This document shows positions 26,620 through 35,300 of a stretch of 52,511 nt of DNA, in pieces. Both the position numbers and the translations under genes were made by a program. Under the pieces are notes generated by a model that ran no database searches, was not told where the DNA came from, and saw only the letters and a list, made by a program, of their open reading frames with translations. Origin of the DNA: Amycolatopsis sp. CA-126428 (GTDB lineage: Bacteria; Actinomycetota; Actinomycetes; Mycobacteriales; Pseudonocardiaceae); assembly GCF_002904335.1 (NCBI RefSeq), contig NZ_PPHF01000153.1:1-52511 (forward strand), in the 5' to 3' direction. Numbering within the stretch: the first letter of the stretch is position 1; the number at the start of each line of letters is the position of its first letter.

Positions 26620-27511
26620 TGAGACACCCAGGAACCAGGCTCACCGCGCTGTCGCAGGCCTGTCGTTCGCCATGGTCGGAACTGCCGCCGCGAGCGGCGG
26701 TCCCGACCGTCAAGCGATCATCCGGGCACTGGACCTGATGACCACGACCGGAGCCGCCGGCGCGCAGGTTCGGATCGCCGCCGGCGGCCAGGAGTTCACC
26801 GCCCGCAGCGGCGTCGCCCGGCTGGGATCCCCCACGGCGTGCCGGTGAACGGGCGGTTCCGGATCGCCAGCGTCACCAAGACCTTCACCGCCACTGTCCT
26901 GCTCCAGCTCGCCGGCGAAGGGCGGCTGGCCCTCGACGACACCGTGTCCCGGTACCTGCCCGGACTGCTTCCCGACGGGGACCGGATCACCGTCCGCATG
27001 CTGCTGCGGCACAGCAGCGGCCTGGACAACTACTCCGACGACCTCACGGGCGACCCGGTCGAGCTCCAGCGGCACTGGGACCCCCAGGACCTGGTGGCCA
27101 TGGCCACCGCCCACCCCTGAACTTCCCGCCCGGCACCGCGTCGAAGTACTCCAACACCGACTACATCGTCGCCGGGCTGCCCGGCGACCGCACCGCCATC
27201 CCCGGCCCGCGCCCCCACGGCTACACACCCCGCGACGGCACACTCGTCGACGTCACCGCGATGAACCCGTCCGTCGGCTGGGCCGCCGGCGAGATCATCT
27301 CCACCACCGCCGACCTCGACACCTTCACCGCAGCCCTGTTCGGCGGCCGGCTGCTCACCCCCGCACAACTCGCGACGTCCCTGGCTACGACACGCTCCTG
27401 GCCACCACCCGCGACGGCCGCATCCGCCTGCAACTGTCCCTGACCACCGCCACCCGGCAAACGCCGCTGCAGGGCTATCGCCAGCTCGTCGACGAAGTCT
27501 TCTGCGGGTGA
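26620..27511 (+). pseudogene. Serine beta-lactamase/DD-peptidase-like gene, broken
   Basis: Remnant of a class C beta-lactamase-fold serine hydrolase. A TTG start at 26620 with GGAGGA before it begins MRHPGTRLTAL. The frame then moves to a signal-peptide-like stretch and VRIAAGGQEFTARSGVA. It shifts again to GRFRIASVTKTFTATVLLQL, carrying the Ser-x-x-Lys motif, then LLRHSSGLDNYSDD. A further shift at 27118-27120 leads to FPPGTASKYSNTDYIVAGL, carrying the Tyr-x-Asn motif. About 40 residues are missing before GDRTAIPGP. Another shift precedes the normal-looking end RLQLSLTT...QGYRQLVDEVFCG. At least four lesions make it non-functional. Confidence 0.8.
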
Positions 27512-27776
27512 GGAAACCCATGGCGCTGCTCGCCGTCGAGCGCATTAAGGGGAAGACGCCGAATTCACTGCCACTGTCGCCTCGACCCAGTACGGCTACG
27601 ACTTCGGCGTGGCCGTGATCATGGTGCTGGCCGCGTTGTCGGTGACCACCGAATACCGCTTCGGCACGATCCGCACGACCTTCCAGGCGGTACCGGGGCG
27701 CAGGCCCGGCCCTGCTCGCCCAGACCGCGGTGGTGGCGATCGCGGTCACCGTGGCGAACCACCGCGACGCCTGAGG
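27508..27776 (+). pseudogene. ABC-2 type transporter permease, fragment
   Basis: It starts with GTG at 27508 overlapping the previous stop (GTGA). MALLAVERIK is a typical ABC-2 permease start. After a deletion and frameshift the sequence resumes as YDFGVAVIMVLAALSVTTEYRFGTIRTTFQAVP, the conserved cytoplasmic region. After another shift PALLAQTAVVAIAVTVAN follows, then it stops. Most membrane helices are lost. The coupling shows it once formed an operon with the serine hydrolase. Confidence 0.65.
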
Positions 27777-28083
27777 AGGGGCAGCCGGTTTCCGGTCGTC
27801 GCCGGAGCAGATCCGGCCCGAGCCGGAGCAGTGTGGCGATCCACTTCGGCCGGGCGATCACCGTCAACGGCGTGGTCGGCTGTGCTTCCCCCGGGTGGCA
27901 CGACCTGCGCCTCGTCGCCCCACGACCGGCCGGTGGCGGGTAGGCACGTCGCGGCTGCCGCCCCTGGCCGGAACGGCAGGTGCCGGGTTGATCGGTACAC
28001 TCGTTCGGACCAATTCCGGCCCGCAGGGGCCGTTTGCCGGAGTTTTCCTGACTCCGGGCGCGTCACCTCCTACGCTCAGTCGG

Positions 28084-30057
28084 GTGGACGGCATCGAGAG
28101 TCTCCGGCACGCGATCGAGACGATCCCCATTCCCGGCGCCCCGCCTCGCCTGTCCCGGCAGGGCGCCGCGGTCGGGCTGGCGCTCTTGGACACCTCGCTG
28201 CGGCTCAACCACGTGCGCCGGCTGACGGAGCGGCTGACCGTGGTCGAGCACGGGACTGCGCGCCGGAGCACCGAGGTCGACGTCAGCCTCAAGCTGCTCG
28301 ACGAGGGACAGCGGCAGGCCACCGCGCAGCTGCAGGACCTCATCGGGCGGGAACACGGCGAGCGGGCCGCGTCGCGGCCGGCGCGGCACCGGTCGCTCTG
28401 GGTTCCGCTGGCCCGGCTGCCGCGCCGCGACGTCTCCCCCATCGACGTCTTCGACAGCTCAGGGCAGAAACTGCCGCGGCTCACCCAGCACGAGGCGTCC
28501 CGGCTGGTCGCCGCGGGGCTCTACCGGCTGCTGCGGGGGATCCTCGCCGGCGACGAGAACGCGCAGACCGCCAAGCACGAGCTGAACACCTTCCTGTTCC
28601 AGGTGCACGAGCCGCGCTGGCTGATCCAGCAGGCGCTGTTGACGCTGCTCACCGAGCGGAACCACCCGGAAGAGGAGTTCACGCTGGCGCCGGCCGGCGG
28701 CACGGTGCCCGGCTACGGCCGGCAATGCCGGGAGCTGGCGCTGGACGTCCTCTCCGGCTGTTCCGACCTGCTCGTCGAATACGCGTACCTGCTGAACGTC
28801 GCCGTCCGCGACTACATGCTCGTGGTGGCGCTGGACGACTCGGTCGAGGAACACCGGCTCAGCTACGAAACCCCGCTGCGCGTCGACGCGCGCCAGTCCG
28901 TCGCGAACGAGCAGTGGCGGCGGCTGGCCGCCAGCCGCCGCGGCTACGTCGTGAGCTACGAGACCATGATCCCGGCCACGCTGAAGTCCTACCACCTGGT
29001 GGCGCGGACCGCGCCGGAAGCCGAGATCTCCCGGATGTACCTGTCCACCGACGCCGACCAGCACCAGGTGGACGGCCTGGCCGAAGACCTGCTGTCGCTG
29101 GCCGAACGGCAGGACGCCGCCCCGTTGCAGGAGGCCGACGGCGCCCGGCACAAGATCCTCGAGCTGCAGGCGCAGACCGTGCTGCGCCGGCTGGCGGACC
29201 TGGTGCGGCGACGCAAATGGGAAGCGGGCCAGTCCGGGGTGGAGCTGTCTCCGCGGAGCCTGCCGGCCTGCCACCTGCTCACCGCCGCGGCCACGACGGG
29301 CGAGGCCGTGCGGACCGACTCGGGCGAGCTGGACAACTCCCTGCGGCGGCACCCGGAGTTCACGGCCGCGAACCTGCGCGAGGCCGCCCGCGAGCTGACC
29401 GACCGGGAGTTCGGGCAGGACCTCGTCCTGGTCAACGGCATCGCCGAAGACGAGGCGCGCGCGTACTGGCGCCGGTCCGGCGGTCCCGACCCGCGCGGCG
29501 ACCACATCCGGGTACGCGCGACGCTCGTGCTCAAGGACTCGACGAAGGCCGGCCCGCTCAACGTGACGTTCTACGCGCTGGCCGTCGCGACGGTCTCCTT
29601 CGTGCTCGGGTGGCTGCTGGTGGGCCGTCCGTGGCCGTACGGCCGGGAAGCCACCGAAGCCCTCGGCCACATCGGCGACGGCCAGTCCGTGATCACCATG
29701 CTGCTGCTGTTGCCCGGCTTCCTCTACAGCCGCCTGTCGCTGCCGCCACGCCGGACCGTGCTCGGCTACCTCGGCACCCTGCCGCAGGCGCTGGTCCAGC
29801 TGAGCATCGCGGCCGTCGCCGGGTTCGCCGCGGCCGTCGCGACGCAGAGCCGGGGCGAGGTCGTGCAGGTCACGCTCACCATCGCGGTGGCACTGCCGGT
29901 GCTGGCCGCGCTCGTGCTGTTGAGCCGGGCGTCGTGGCGCGAATCGGCGATCCCGCTGTCGCGCATCGGGGCGCCGCGCTGGGCGGGCGCCGGCGCCTGG
30001 GACCGCCGCGAGCCGCTGGACGCCGACGTGCGGTTCGACTCGTCCGGCGGGTGGTGA
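28084..30057 (+). CDS. Unrecognised membrane-anchored protein, first of a coupled pair
   Basis: 657 residues, no family recognised. The GTG at 28084 (MDGIESLRHA) follows a TACGCT -10-like box by 7 bases with no Shine-Dalgarno sequence, so the transcript may be leaderless. Residues 1-480 are soluble and mostly helical: a Val/Leu-rich helix pair at 40-110, a LTQHEASRLVAAGLYRLLRGIL segment near 140-160, and several conserved-looking charged patches. Four membrane helices follow, at about 492-512, 536-552, 570-590 and 594-615, with a short Arg-rich cytoplasmic tail. The large soluble part therefore probably faces the cytosol. The stop overlaps the GTG of the next gene (GTGA), so the two products are made together and likely act together. 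The flanks are broken genes and an IS relic. Confidence 0.7.
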   Translation: MDGIESLRHAIETIPIPGAPPRLSRQGAAVGLALLDTSLRLNHVRRLTERLTVVEHGTARRSTEVDVSLKLLDEGQRQATAQLQDLIGREHGERAASRPARHRSLWVPLARLPRRDVSPIDVFDSSGQKLPRLTQHEASRLVAAGLYRLLRGILAGDENAQTAKHELNTFLFQVHEPRWLIQQALLTLLTERNHPEEEFTLAPAGGTVPGYGRQCRELALDVLSGCSDLLVEYAYLLNVAVRDYMLVVALDDSVEEHRLSYETPLRVDARQSVANEQWRRLAASRRGYVVSYETMIPATLKSYHLVARTAPEAEISRMYLSTDADQHQVDGLAEDLLSLAERQDAAPLQEADGARHKILELQAQTVLRRLADLVRRRKWEAGQSGVELSPRSLPACHLLTAAATTGEAVRTDSGELDNSLRRHPEFTAANLREAARELTDREFGQDLVLVNGIAEDEARAYWRRSGGPDPRGDHIRVRATLVLKDSTKAGPLNVTFYALAVATVSFVLGWLLVGRPWPYGREATEALGHIGDGQSVITMLLLLPGFLYSRLSLPPRRTVLGYLGTLPQALVQLSIAAVAGFAAAVATQSRGEVVQVTLTIAVALPVLAALVLLSRASWRESAIPLSRIGAPRWAGAGAWDRREPLDADVRFDSSGGW

Positions 30058-31628
30058 GGGTGCGCCAGCGGATCTCCGTGCGGAACGTGGCCGACCTGGC
30101 GCGGGCCGGCTTCGAGATCGCGCGGCAGCCGGTGACCAAAGTGGACTTCGAGGTGCACCACGCGGCGGCCCGCGCCGGCTACCTGCGCGAGCTCGTGTCC
30201 GCGGGCACCGACAGCGCGGTTTTCCTGGAAACGCTGTGTTCGGCCACGAACGGCGCCGGAGTCGTGATCGGCACCCGCACCCGCAAGCCCCTCGACGGCA
30301 CCGAGGTGGTCGAGCGCGTCGACGGCCAGCAGCCGGCGGAGCGCCCCCAGCAGAACGTGGGCAGCTGGGTCTTCCAGCAGACGACCTCGCCGAACCCGAC
30401 GTTCATCTACGAGTCGGCGCAGACCTTCGAGGGCCTGATCGCTGTCGACCCGGGGGCGCGCGAAGTCTTCGAGTGGCACGGCCTGGCCGTCCGCGACCTG
30501 GTGAAGGAGATCTCCGAGGCCGCGTCGTCGCTCATCGACGCGCCCCTCTTGTCGCTGCAGTGCCCGGCCCAGCTGCCGACGATCGTGAAGACCCGCAATC
30601 ACGACCTGCGCACCCGCAAGGAGGTCGCGCCGCCGTGCGCGTCGCTGGCGGTCCGGTTCGCGATCGCCCTGCGGGACGTGTCCGTCGCCGCCCGGTTCGA
30701 ACTGGCCGACCGGTTCCGCGAGCTGTGCGAGAAGCACGGCTACAGCCTGTGGCTCGCCGACACGCGGCCCGGCCACCGCCAGGGGAACTGGTTCGAGGTC
30801 TCCCACGCCGACGGCCGGTTTTCGCCGATGTACCGGGGAGAGCTCCGGTCCCGCCAGCGGATCGGCACGATCCTGCCGCTGACCTTCGTCGGCCCGGCGC
30901 GCATCGGCTCCACCCACGCGATCGTCTCCTTCCTGCAGCGCTACACCCAGGTGGGGGTGGTCGGCTGCGCGGGCACGACGCTGTCGGACGTCGCGTTCGT
31001 CCACCTGCAGCTGTCGATCCACGGCGTGGCCGCGGACCGGCTGAACCGCATCCTCGGCAAGCTGCTCGGCGAGTCATCGACGCCGGCCCGGCCGCACAAG
31101 CTGCTGCGCGAGCTGTTCAAACGGCTCGGCCTGCCGCCCGACCCCGACGGGCCGGGCTCGGCCGCGCCGGACCCGACCAGCGACTACCAGACGTTCGCCG
31201 GCCCCGCGTTCGCCTACCGCCCCTTCCAGATGCCCGACTGCATGGCCGTGTGGGTGTCGTGGGAGGTCGCCCGCCAGCACCGGGGCCTCGCGGCGCCGCT
31301 GGACTGCCTGTACCGGGCGTTGGCGCAGATCGCGCCCGAAGTGCCCGTGGCGGACACCACGGCGTCGGCGGCCGACCTGGCCACGGTCGAATACCTCATC
31401 TGCCGCGCCACCGAGCAGTCGGTGGTCCGGGGCAAAGCGAAGCTGGCCGTGCCCAAATCGATCCTGCAGCAGTTCTCCTCGGGCGGCGTCGAACAGCCCG
31501 CGGCGAAGTTGTGCTCGTCGCTGGAAGAGGCGTGGAAGGCGCACGTCGACCAGTCCGAGGTGGACGGTGTGGGCGAGCTGACGGTGGCCTGGCGCGAGTC
31601 CTGGCTCGGCCACTGGACCTACTCGTGA
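30054..31628 (+). CDS. Unrecognised soluble partner protein, second of a coupled pair
   Basis: 524 residues starting from GTG 30054, which overlaps the preceding TGA. No family recognised. It has no signal peptide and no membrane segment. Features seen: an N-terminal RISVRNVADLARAGFEIARQPVTKVDFEVHHAAARAGYLREL; a Gly-rich strand GAGVVIGTRTRKP; YESAQTFEGLIAVDPGAREVFEWHG; a central strand-rich part (YSLWLADTRPGHRQGNWFEVSHADG, then IGTILPLTFVGPARIGSTHAIVSFLQRY); a stretch VVGCAGTTLSDVAFVHLQLSI; and a helical end with TVAWRESWLGHW. Strand/helix alternation suggests an enzymatic or nucleotide-binding fold, but no catalytic motif is convincing. Codon bias is normal high-GC, so the gene looks functional. 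Confidence 0.7.
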   Translation: MRVRQRISVRNVADLARAGFEIARQPVTKVDFEVHHAAARAGYLRELVSAGTDSAVFLETLCSATNGAGVVIGTRTRKPLDGTEVVERVDGQQPAERPQQNVGSWVFQQTTSPNPTFIYESAQTFEGLIAVDPGAREVFEWHGLAVRDLVKEISEAASSLIDAPLLSLQCPAQLPTIVKTRNHDLRTRKEVAPPCASLAVRFAIALRDVSVAARFELADRFRELCEKHGYSLWLADTRPGHRQGNWFEVSHADGRFSPMYRGELRSRQRIGTILPLTFVGPARIGSTHAIVSFLQRYTQVGVVGCAGTTLSDVAFVHLQLSIHGVAADRLNRILGKLLGESSTPARPHKLLRELFKRLGLPPDPDGPGSAAPDPTSDYQTFAGPAFAYRPFQMPDCMAVWVSWEVARQHRGLAAPLDCLYRALAQIAPEVPVADTTASAADLATVEYLICRATEQSVVRGKAKLAVPKSILQQFSSGGVEQPAAKLCSSLEEAWKAHVDQSEVDGVGELTVAWRESWLGHWTYS

Positions 31629-31695
31629 CCGCGGCGCCGACTGCCGACGGCGGCACTCCCCTGTTTGCCGCGACGAGACGAGGTTCGCACGGGAA

Positions 31696-32826
31696 TCAAT
31701 CCGGCGGACGCGAAGCCTGAGACACGTGGGCCCGCGCTTCGGCCACAGCCCGATGCTGATCGTCGTCGGTCATGTAGAAGTAGTCGGGGATGAGCCCCAG
31801 CCGCACCAAGTACTTCTGTATGACGTCTTGGTCGAGCACTTCATCGGAGGAGTTGTCCAGGGTGCTCATCCATGAACGCCAGATCTCCTTCTCGAGATCG
31901 CTGACAGAAGGGACATGAAACTCGGTTGCCAGCTGACCAAAGCGACCGATTGCGTCGATCCTCGCATCGATCTCGGCGTCGAATGCGGTCAAGCCGGCTT
32001 CCCAGTTCGTGAGCGTGGAGACCATGTCCAGCGTCTGGTCCCAGCTCATATCACCCGAGCCTTGATCGATGTGCGATCGAACCTGGGCTATGCAGTACTC
32101 GGCATTGCCGAGTTCAAGTCCGAACTTGGGAGCGACGGCCACGACGGCACGAGCGACCCTTTCGACTTCCGCGATTCGCTGCCACGCGTCCGCTTCGGCG
32201 TCACGACTCCCACCCGAAGCCGCCGGCACGGACGGGCGGCCGACCGCGCCGGACGCCGTCGAACCTGCGACGCTGCTGACGGTGTTGGAGCCGACGTTGA
32301 ACGCCCACCACAGCGCCGTGAAGGGTGCGGCCGCCGCTGCGGCGGGGAACGCCACCGCGGCCGCCGCAGTAATCAGGACGGCCGCCGCCGTGCCCACCAC
32401 TATGCCCTCGATGAAGTTTTGGCTCGCCGCCTCCGCGTTGCCCTCCGCCAGCTTGGAACTGTGTCTGTCCCACGCCGCTCCCCACGACGAGGCATACCCG
32501 GTCCTCATCGAGCGGTAGGCTCCGATCGCGGCGTCCGCTCGAGAGTTGAAGGCGGCTACTTTCCCCAGCCGGACGGTCGCCGCGGCCCTGATTTGCTGAG
32601 CCCGGTCGAGTGCGGTCTCAGCACCGATCGGGACGCCGGGTGCACCGTCTCGTTGCACCGCGTGAGGTTGCTCGGCGATCGCTCCGAGCACTGCACGATT
32701 GCCGACGGTCCGCTGCAGGCCCATCACAAAACCCGGCGAACTCCGTTCGTCCAATTGAGCCCGGCGCGGAGAGATACCAGGCCGGGGCTGAACCGGAGAT
32801 GCTTCGCCACGAATCTCATGTCGCAT
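31696..32826 (-). CDS. Putative eCIS-type effector with membrane segment
   Basis: 376 residues from ATG 32826, chosen because AGGGAG lies six bases upstream; the longer open frame to 33504 runs through an IS relic. The N-terminus has GLQRTVGNRAVLGAIAEQ followed by AVQRDG. This LQRT-x-GNxAV...VQR pattern is one I associate with proteins encoded near extracellular contractile injection systems and DUF4157-type toxins, where it marks cargo. A hydrophobic Ala/Val-rich segment at about 120-155 may span or insert into a membrane. The C-terminal 180 residues are helical (DAEADAWQRIAEVERVARAVVAVAP, then LEKEIWRSWMSTLDNSSDEVL). No catalytic motif was seen. No eCIS sheath, tube or baseplate gene is in the window, so any loading apparatus would be elsewhere. 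Monocistronic. Confidence 0.6.
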   Translation of the reverse strand: MRHEIRGEASPVQPRPGISPRRAQLDERSSPGFVMGLQRTVGNRAVLGAIAEQPHAVQRDGAPGVPIGAETALDRAQQIRAAATVRLGKVAAFNSRADAAIGAYRSMRTGYASSWGAAWDRHSSKLAEGNAEAASQNFIEGIVVGTAAAVLITAAAAVAFPAAAAAAPFTALWWAFNVGSNTVSSVAGSTASGAVGRPSVPAASGGSRDAEADAWQRIAEVERVARAVVAVAPKFGLELGNAEYCIAQVRSHIDQGSGDMSWDQTLDMVSTLTNWEAGLTAFDAEIDARIDAIGRFGQLATEFHVPSVSDLEKEIWRSWMSTLDNSSDEVLDQDVIQKYLVRLGLIPDYFYMTDDDQHRAVAEARAHVSQASRPPD

Positions 32827-32904
32827 TGGCGCTCCCTGCGGAAGGGCATGAAACCGGAGTCTCATGCGCTGGACGACAGCCCGAAAGAGCCGTGAGGGCA
32901 GACT

Positions 32905-33015
32905 TCTGGGCCGCCGAGAAGCCGCCGTCGCCTGATTCGCTGAGAGTTGCGGTCTGCCGCAGGGTGGGGTGGGCGAAGCTCGCTGCCCGTCGGGCAGCAG
33001 CCGAACCAGCGCGGA
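32905..33015 (-). mobile_element. Second relic of the 5415-6415 transposase
   Basis: Bases 32915-32984 match 5455-5525 closely (shared GAGAAGCCGC, CGCTGAGAGT, TGGGCGAAGCTCGC). They encode the last residues of the same transposase before its stop. Directly beside them, 32991-33008 match 6236-6254 (GGGCAGCAGCCGAACCA), which lies some 700 bases away in the fuller copy. This is thus an internally deleted scrap of the same element. It lies just upstream of the putative effector gene. Confidence 0.65.
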
Positions 33016-33071
33016 ACGAACAGGCCGGGCCGGTGGGCACGAACGCGGCCGCGCCGGCGCCTGGTGGTCCG

Positions 33072-33716
33072 TCAGCGCAGGGTCGGCAATCCGGCGGCCA
33101 ACGCGGCGAGCGCACGCTTCAGCGTCGGCAGGAACGGGAGGCACGCCGCGGCCAGGTCCGGGTTCTGGGCGTAGACCTCGCGCAGCGTCGGCGGTGGGTT
33201 CGCGGCCGGGTAGACCATCCCCGCCAAGCCGCTGGCCGCGCCGGCCAGCTCGGCTCCTTCGCCCTCGGTCAGGTCCGGGCACGCCCGGGCGACCGCCGCG
33301 CCGAGTTCGGTGATGGTTCCCAGCACCACTCGCTTGAAGTCGCGGGCGGCCGGGACCGAGACGTTGTGCTCCAGCGACGTCGCGGTGTGGCCCAGCAGGT
33401 CGCAGAACAGCGTCCGTTCGGCGAGCGTCTCGGCCAGCACGTCGACGACGTCGTTCCCCGCCGTGAGCCGCCGGGTGACCTCGTCCGCCCACTCGCGCCA
33501 GCACGCGGAGGCCAGCTCGAGGTAGATCTCCTCGCGGGTACCGAAGTAGCGGGTGACGTTGGACTTGGCCAGCCCCACGGCGGTGGCGACGCTGCCCAGG
33601 CTCACGTTGCGCACGCCGGATTCCAGAGCGAGCTCACGGGCCGCCGCGAGGATGGCCACGCGCCGCTGCTCCTTCTGCTCCGGCCGCCTGGCCCGCATGA
33701 ACATCGACTGAGACAT
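33072..33716 (-). CDS. TetR family repressor
   Basis: A 214-residue one-component regulator. The N-terminal HTH (about 20-65) reads RVAILAAARELALESGVRNVSLGSVATAVGLAKSNVTRYFGTREEIYLEL in typical order. The C-terminal ligand domain is helical with a LEHNVSVPAARDFKRVVL segment. It is divergent from the molybdenum oxidase operon, and operator-like repeats fill the space between them, so it likely represses that operon and itself. A perfect inverted repeat covers its own start codon. Confidence 0.88.
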   Translation of the reverse strand: MSQSMFMRARRPEQKEQRRVAILAAARELALESGVRNVSLGSVATAVGLAKSNVTRYFGTREEIYLELASACWREWADEVTRRLTAGNDVVDVLAETLAERTLFCDLLGHTATSLEHNVSVPAARDFKRVVLGTITELGAAVARACPDLTEGEGAELAGAASGLAGMVYPAANPPPTLREVYAQNPDLAAACLPFLPTLKRALAALAAGLPTLR

Positions 33717-33723
33717 ATCTCAG
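33708..33723. promoter_or_regulatory. Inverted repeat over the TetR start codon
   Basis: CTGAGA and TCTCAG flank CATA, which contains the TetR start codon (33714-33716). Binding here would block TetR translation or transcription, an autoregulatory layout. Confidence 0.5.
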
Positions 33724-33738
33724 CCATCATACGGTCCA

Positions 33739-33784
33739 CTTAACAGGACAACGTTCTCTTGTTAAGAGTACGTCGTTCTGTTAA
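33739..33784. promoter_or_regulatory. Three TGTTAA-type operator boxes
   Basis: Three 15-base boxes of the form ACGTnnTnnTGTTAA lie in 46 bases: inverted at 33741-33755, direct at 33751-33765 and direct at 33770-33784. The first two form a CTTAACA/TGTTAAG palindrome. They sit between the divergent TetR and oxidase genes and are its probable operators. Confidence 0.65.
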
Positions 33785-33819
33785 TTTGGCGGGCACCGTC
33801 ACGAGCGAAGGGAATCCAC

Positions 33820-34308
33820 GTGGTCGAGGTGCGATTGCGGGTCAACGGGGTCGACGAGCTGCTCGACCTCCCACCACAGGTCAGCCTGCTCGACGCGCTG
33901 CGCGAGCGGCTGGGGCTGACCGGCGCGAAGAAGGGCTGCGACCAGGGCGCCTGCGGCGCGTGCACCGTCCTCGCCGACGGCGAGCGGATCAACTCCTGCC
34001 TCGCGCTGGCCGTGCAGTACACCGGCCGCGAAATCACCACCATCGAGGGCGTCGACGACCCGCTGCAGCGGGCTTTCGTCCGCCACGACGGCTTCCAGTG
34101 CGGCTACTGCACCTCCGGCCAGATCTGCTCGGCGATCGGGATGCTGGCCGAGCACAAGAACGGCACGCCGAGCGCGGTCACCGAACACCTCGCCGGACCC
34201 GGTGGCGAACTGACGGACGCGGAGATCCGGGAGCGCATGAGCGGCAACCTGTGCCGCTGCGGCGCCTACAACGGGATCGTCCACGCCATCCAGGAGGTCG
34301 CGGGATGA
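33820..34308 (+). CDS. Aldehyde/xanthine oxidase-type 2Fe-2S subunit
   Basis: 162-residue iron-sulfur subunit of a molybdenum hydroxylase. Cluster-binding cysteines are all present: C40-x4-C45-x2-C48 with C60 (plant-ferredoxin-like cluster), then C94, C97, C145 and C147 (second cluster, motif QCGYCTSGQ and LCRCGAY). Electrons pass from the Mo centre through both clusters to FAD. GTG 33820 has GAAGGGAA upstream. It has no Tat signal, unlike E. coli PaoA, so the complex is probably cytoplasmic. The stop overlaps the FAD-subunit start (ATGA). Confidence 0.9.
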   Translation: MVEVRLRVNGVDELLDLPPQVSLLDALRERLGLTGAKKGCDQGACGACTVLADGERINSCLALAVQYTGREITTIEGVDDPLQRAFVRHDGFQCGYCTSGQICSAIGMLAEHKNGTPSAVTEHLAGPGGELTDAEIRERMSGNLCRCGAYNGIVHAIQEVAG

Positions 34309-35300
34309 GGTCGTTCACCTACCTGAGCGCCCCGGACGTCGAGACGGCGGTCCGCGCGATCGCCACCGAGCCGAACGCGAAGTTCCTCGGCGGCGGGACG
34401 AACCTCGTCGACCTGATGCGCGAGGACATCGAGCAGCCCGACGTGGTCCTCGACATCACCCGGCTGCCGCTGACCGGGATCGACGAGCTGCCCGGCGGCG
34501 GCCTGCGGATCGGCGCGCTCGTCCGCAACAGCGGGCTCGCGGCCCACCCCCTGGTCCGGACCCGCTACCCGGTGCTCGCCCAGGCCGTCCTCAACGGCGC
34601 CTCGGCCCAGCTGCGGAACATGGCGACCGTCGGCGGCAACCTGCTGCAGCGCACCCGGTGCCTCTACTTCTACGACGGGGCGGCCGCGTGCAACAAACGC
34701 GAGCCGGGCAGCGGCTGCGCCGCGATCGGCGGGTTCGCCCGCAACGCCGGCGTCCTCGGGGTCAGCGATCACTGCATCGCCACCCACCCCTCCGACATGG
34801 CGGTCGCGCTGGCCGCGCTCGACGCAGAAGTCGAAGTGGAGAGCACGCGCGGCACCCGCCGCCTCCCGCTGACCGAGTTCCACCGCCTGCCCGGCAGCAC
34901 TCCGCAGGTCGAGACCGCGCTGGCCGCGGACGAGCTGATCACCGCCATCGAGCTGCCCGCCCTGCCGATCGCCGCGCACTCCCGCTACCGCAAGGTGCGC
35001 GACCGCGCGTCCTACGCCTTCGCCCTGGTCTCGGTCGCGGCCGCGCTGGAGACCGAAGACGGCGTCGTGACCGGCGTCCGCCTGGCGCTCGGCGGTGTCT
35101 CCGCGAAACCGTGGCGAGCCCGCGAGGCCGAGCGGATCCTGCTCGGCGCGCCGGCGACCGAAGAGTCCTTCCGCCGGGCGGCCGCCGCCGAGCTGGCGCC
35201 CGCGGTGGGGCACCGGGACAACATCTTCAAGATCGAGCTCGCGCAGCGCACGATGGTCGCGACGCTGCGGCAGCTGCTCACCGACGGGAGCGCCGCATGA
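34305..35300 (+). CDS. Aldehyde oxidase-type FAD subunit with extra 4Fe-4S motif
   Basis: 331-residue FAD-binding subunit (CO dehydrogenase medium-chain family). FAD motifs: KFLGGGTNLVDLM near 26-38 and RNMATVGGNLLQRTRC near 104-119. A four-cysteine insertion follows, with C119, C129 (ACNKREPGSGC), C138 and C157 (DHCIATHPSDM). It matches the 4Fe-4S site of PaoB/YagS, so this complex belongs with PaoABC-like enzymes that oxidise aromatic aldehydes. Start ATG overlaps the preceding stop; its own stop overlaps the Mo-subunit start. Both are ATGA junctions. Confidence 0.9.
   Translation: MRSFTYLSAPDVETAVRAIATEPNAKFLGGGTNLVDLMREDIEQPDVVLDITRLPLTGIDELPGGGLRIGALVRNSGLAAHPLVRTRYPVLAQAVLNGASAQLRNMATVGGNLLQRTRCLYFYDGAAACNKREPGSGCAAIGGFARNAGVLGVSDHCIATHPSDMAVALAALDAEVEVESTRGTRRLPLTEFHRLPGSTPQVETALAADELITAIELPALPIAAHSRYRKVRDRASYAFALVSVAAALETEDGVVTGVRLALGGVSAKPWRAREAERILLGAPATEESFRRAAAAELAPAVGHRDNIFKIELAQRTMVATLRQLLTDGSAA

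Noticed and set aside
27609..31628. A 1339-residue open frame across this span
   Set aside because: The part before 30054 is an Arg/Pro-rich out-of-frame reading of the 28084-30057 gene; only the part from GTG 30054 is protein-like.
32827..33504. Upstream extension of the effector-like gene
   Set aside because: The reading runs through the transposase relic and antisense to the TetR gene; ATG 32826 has a good ribosome site.
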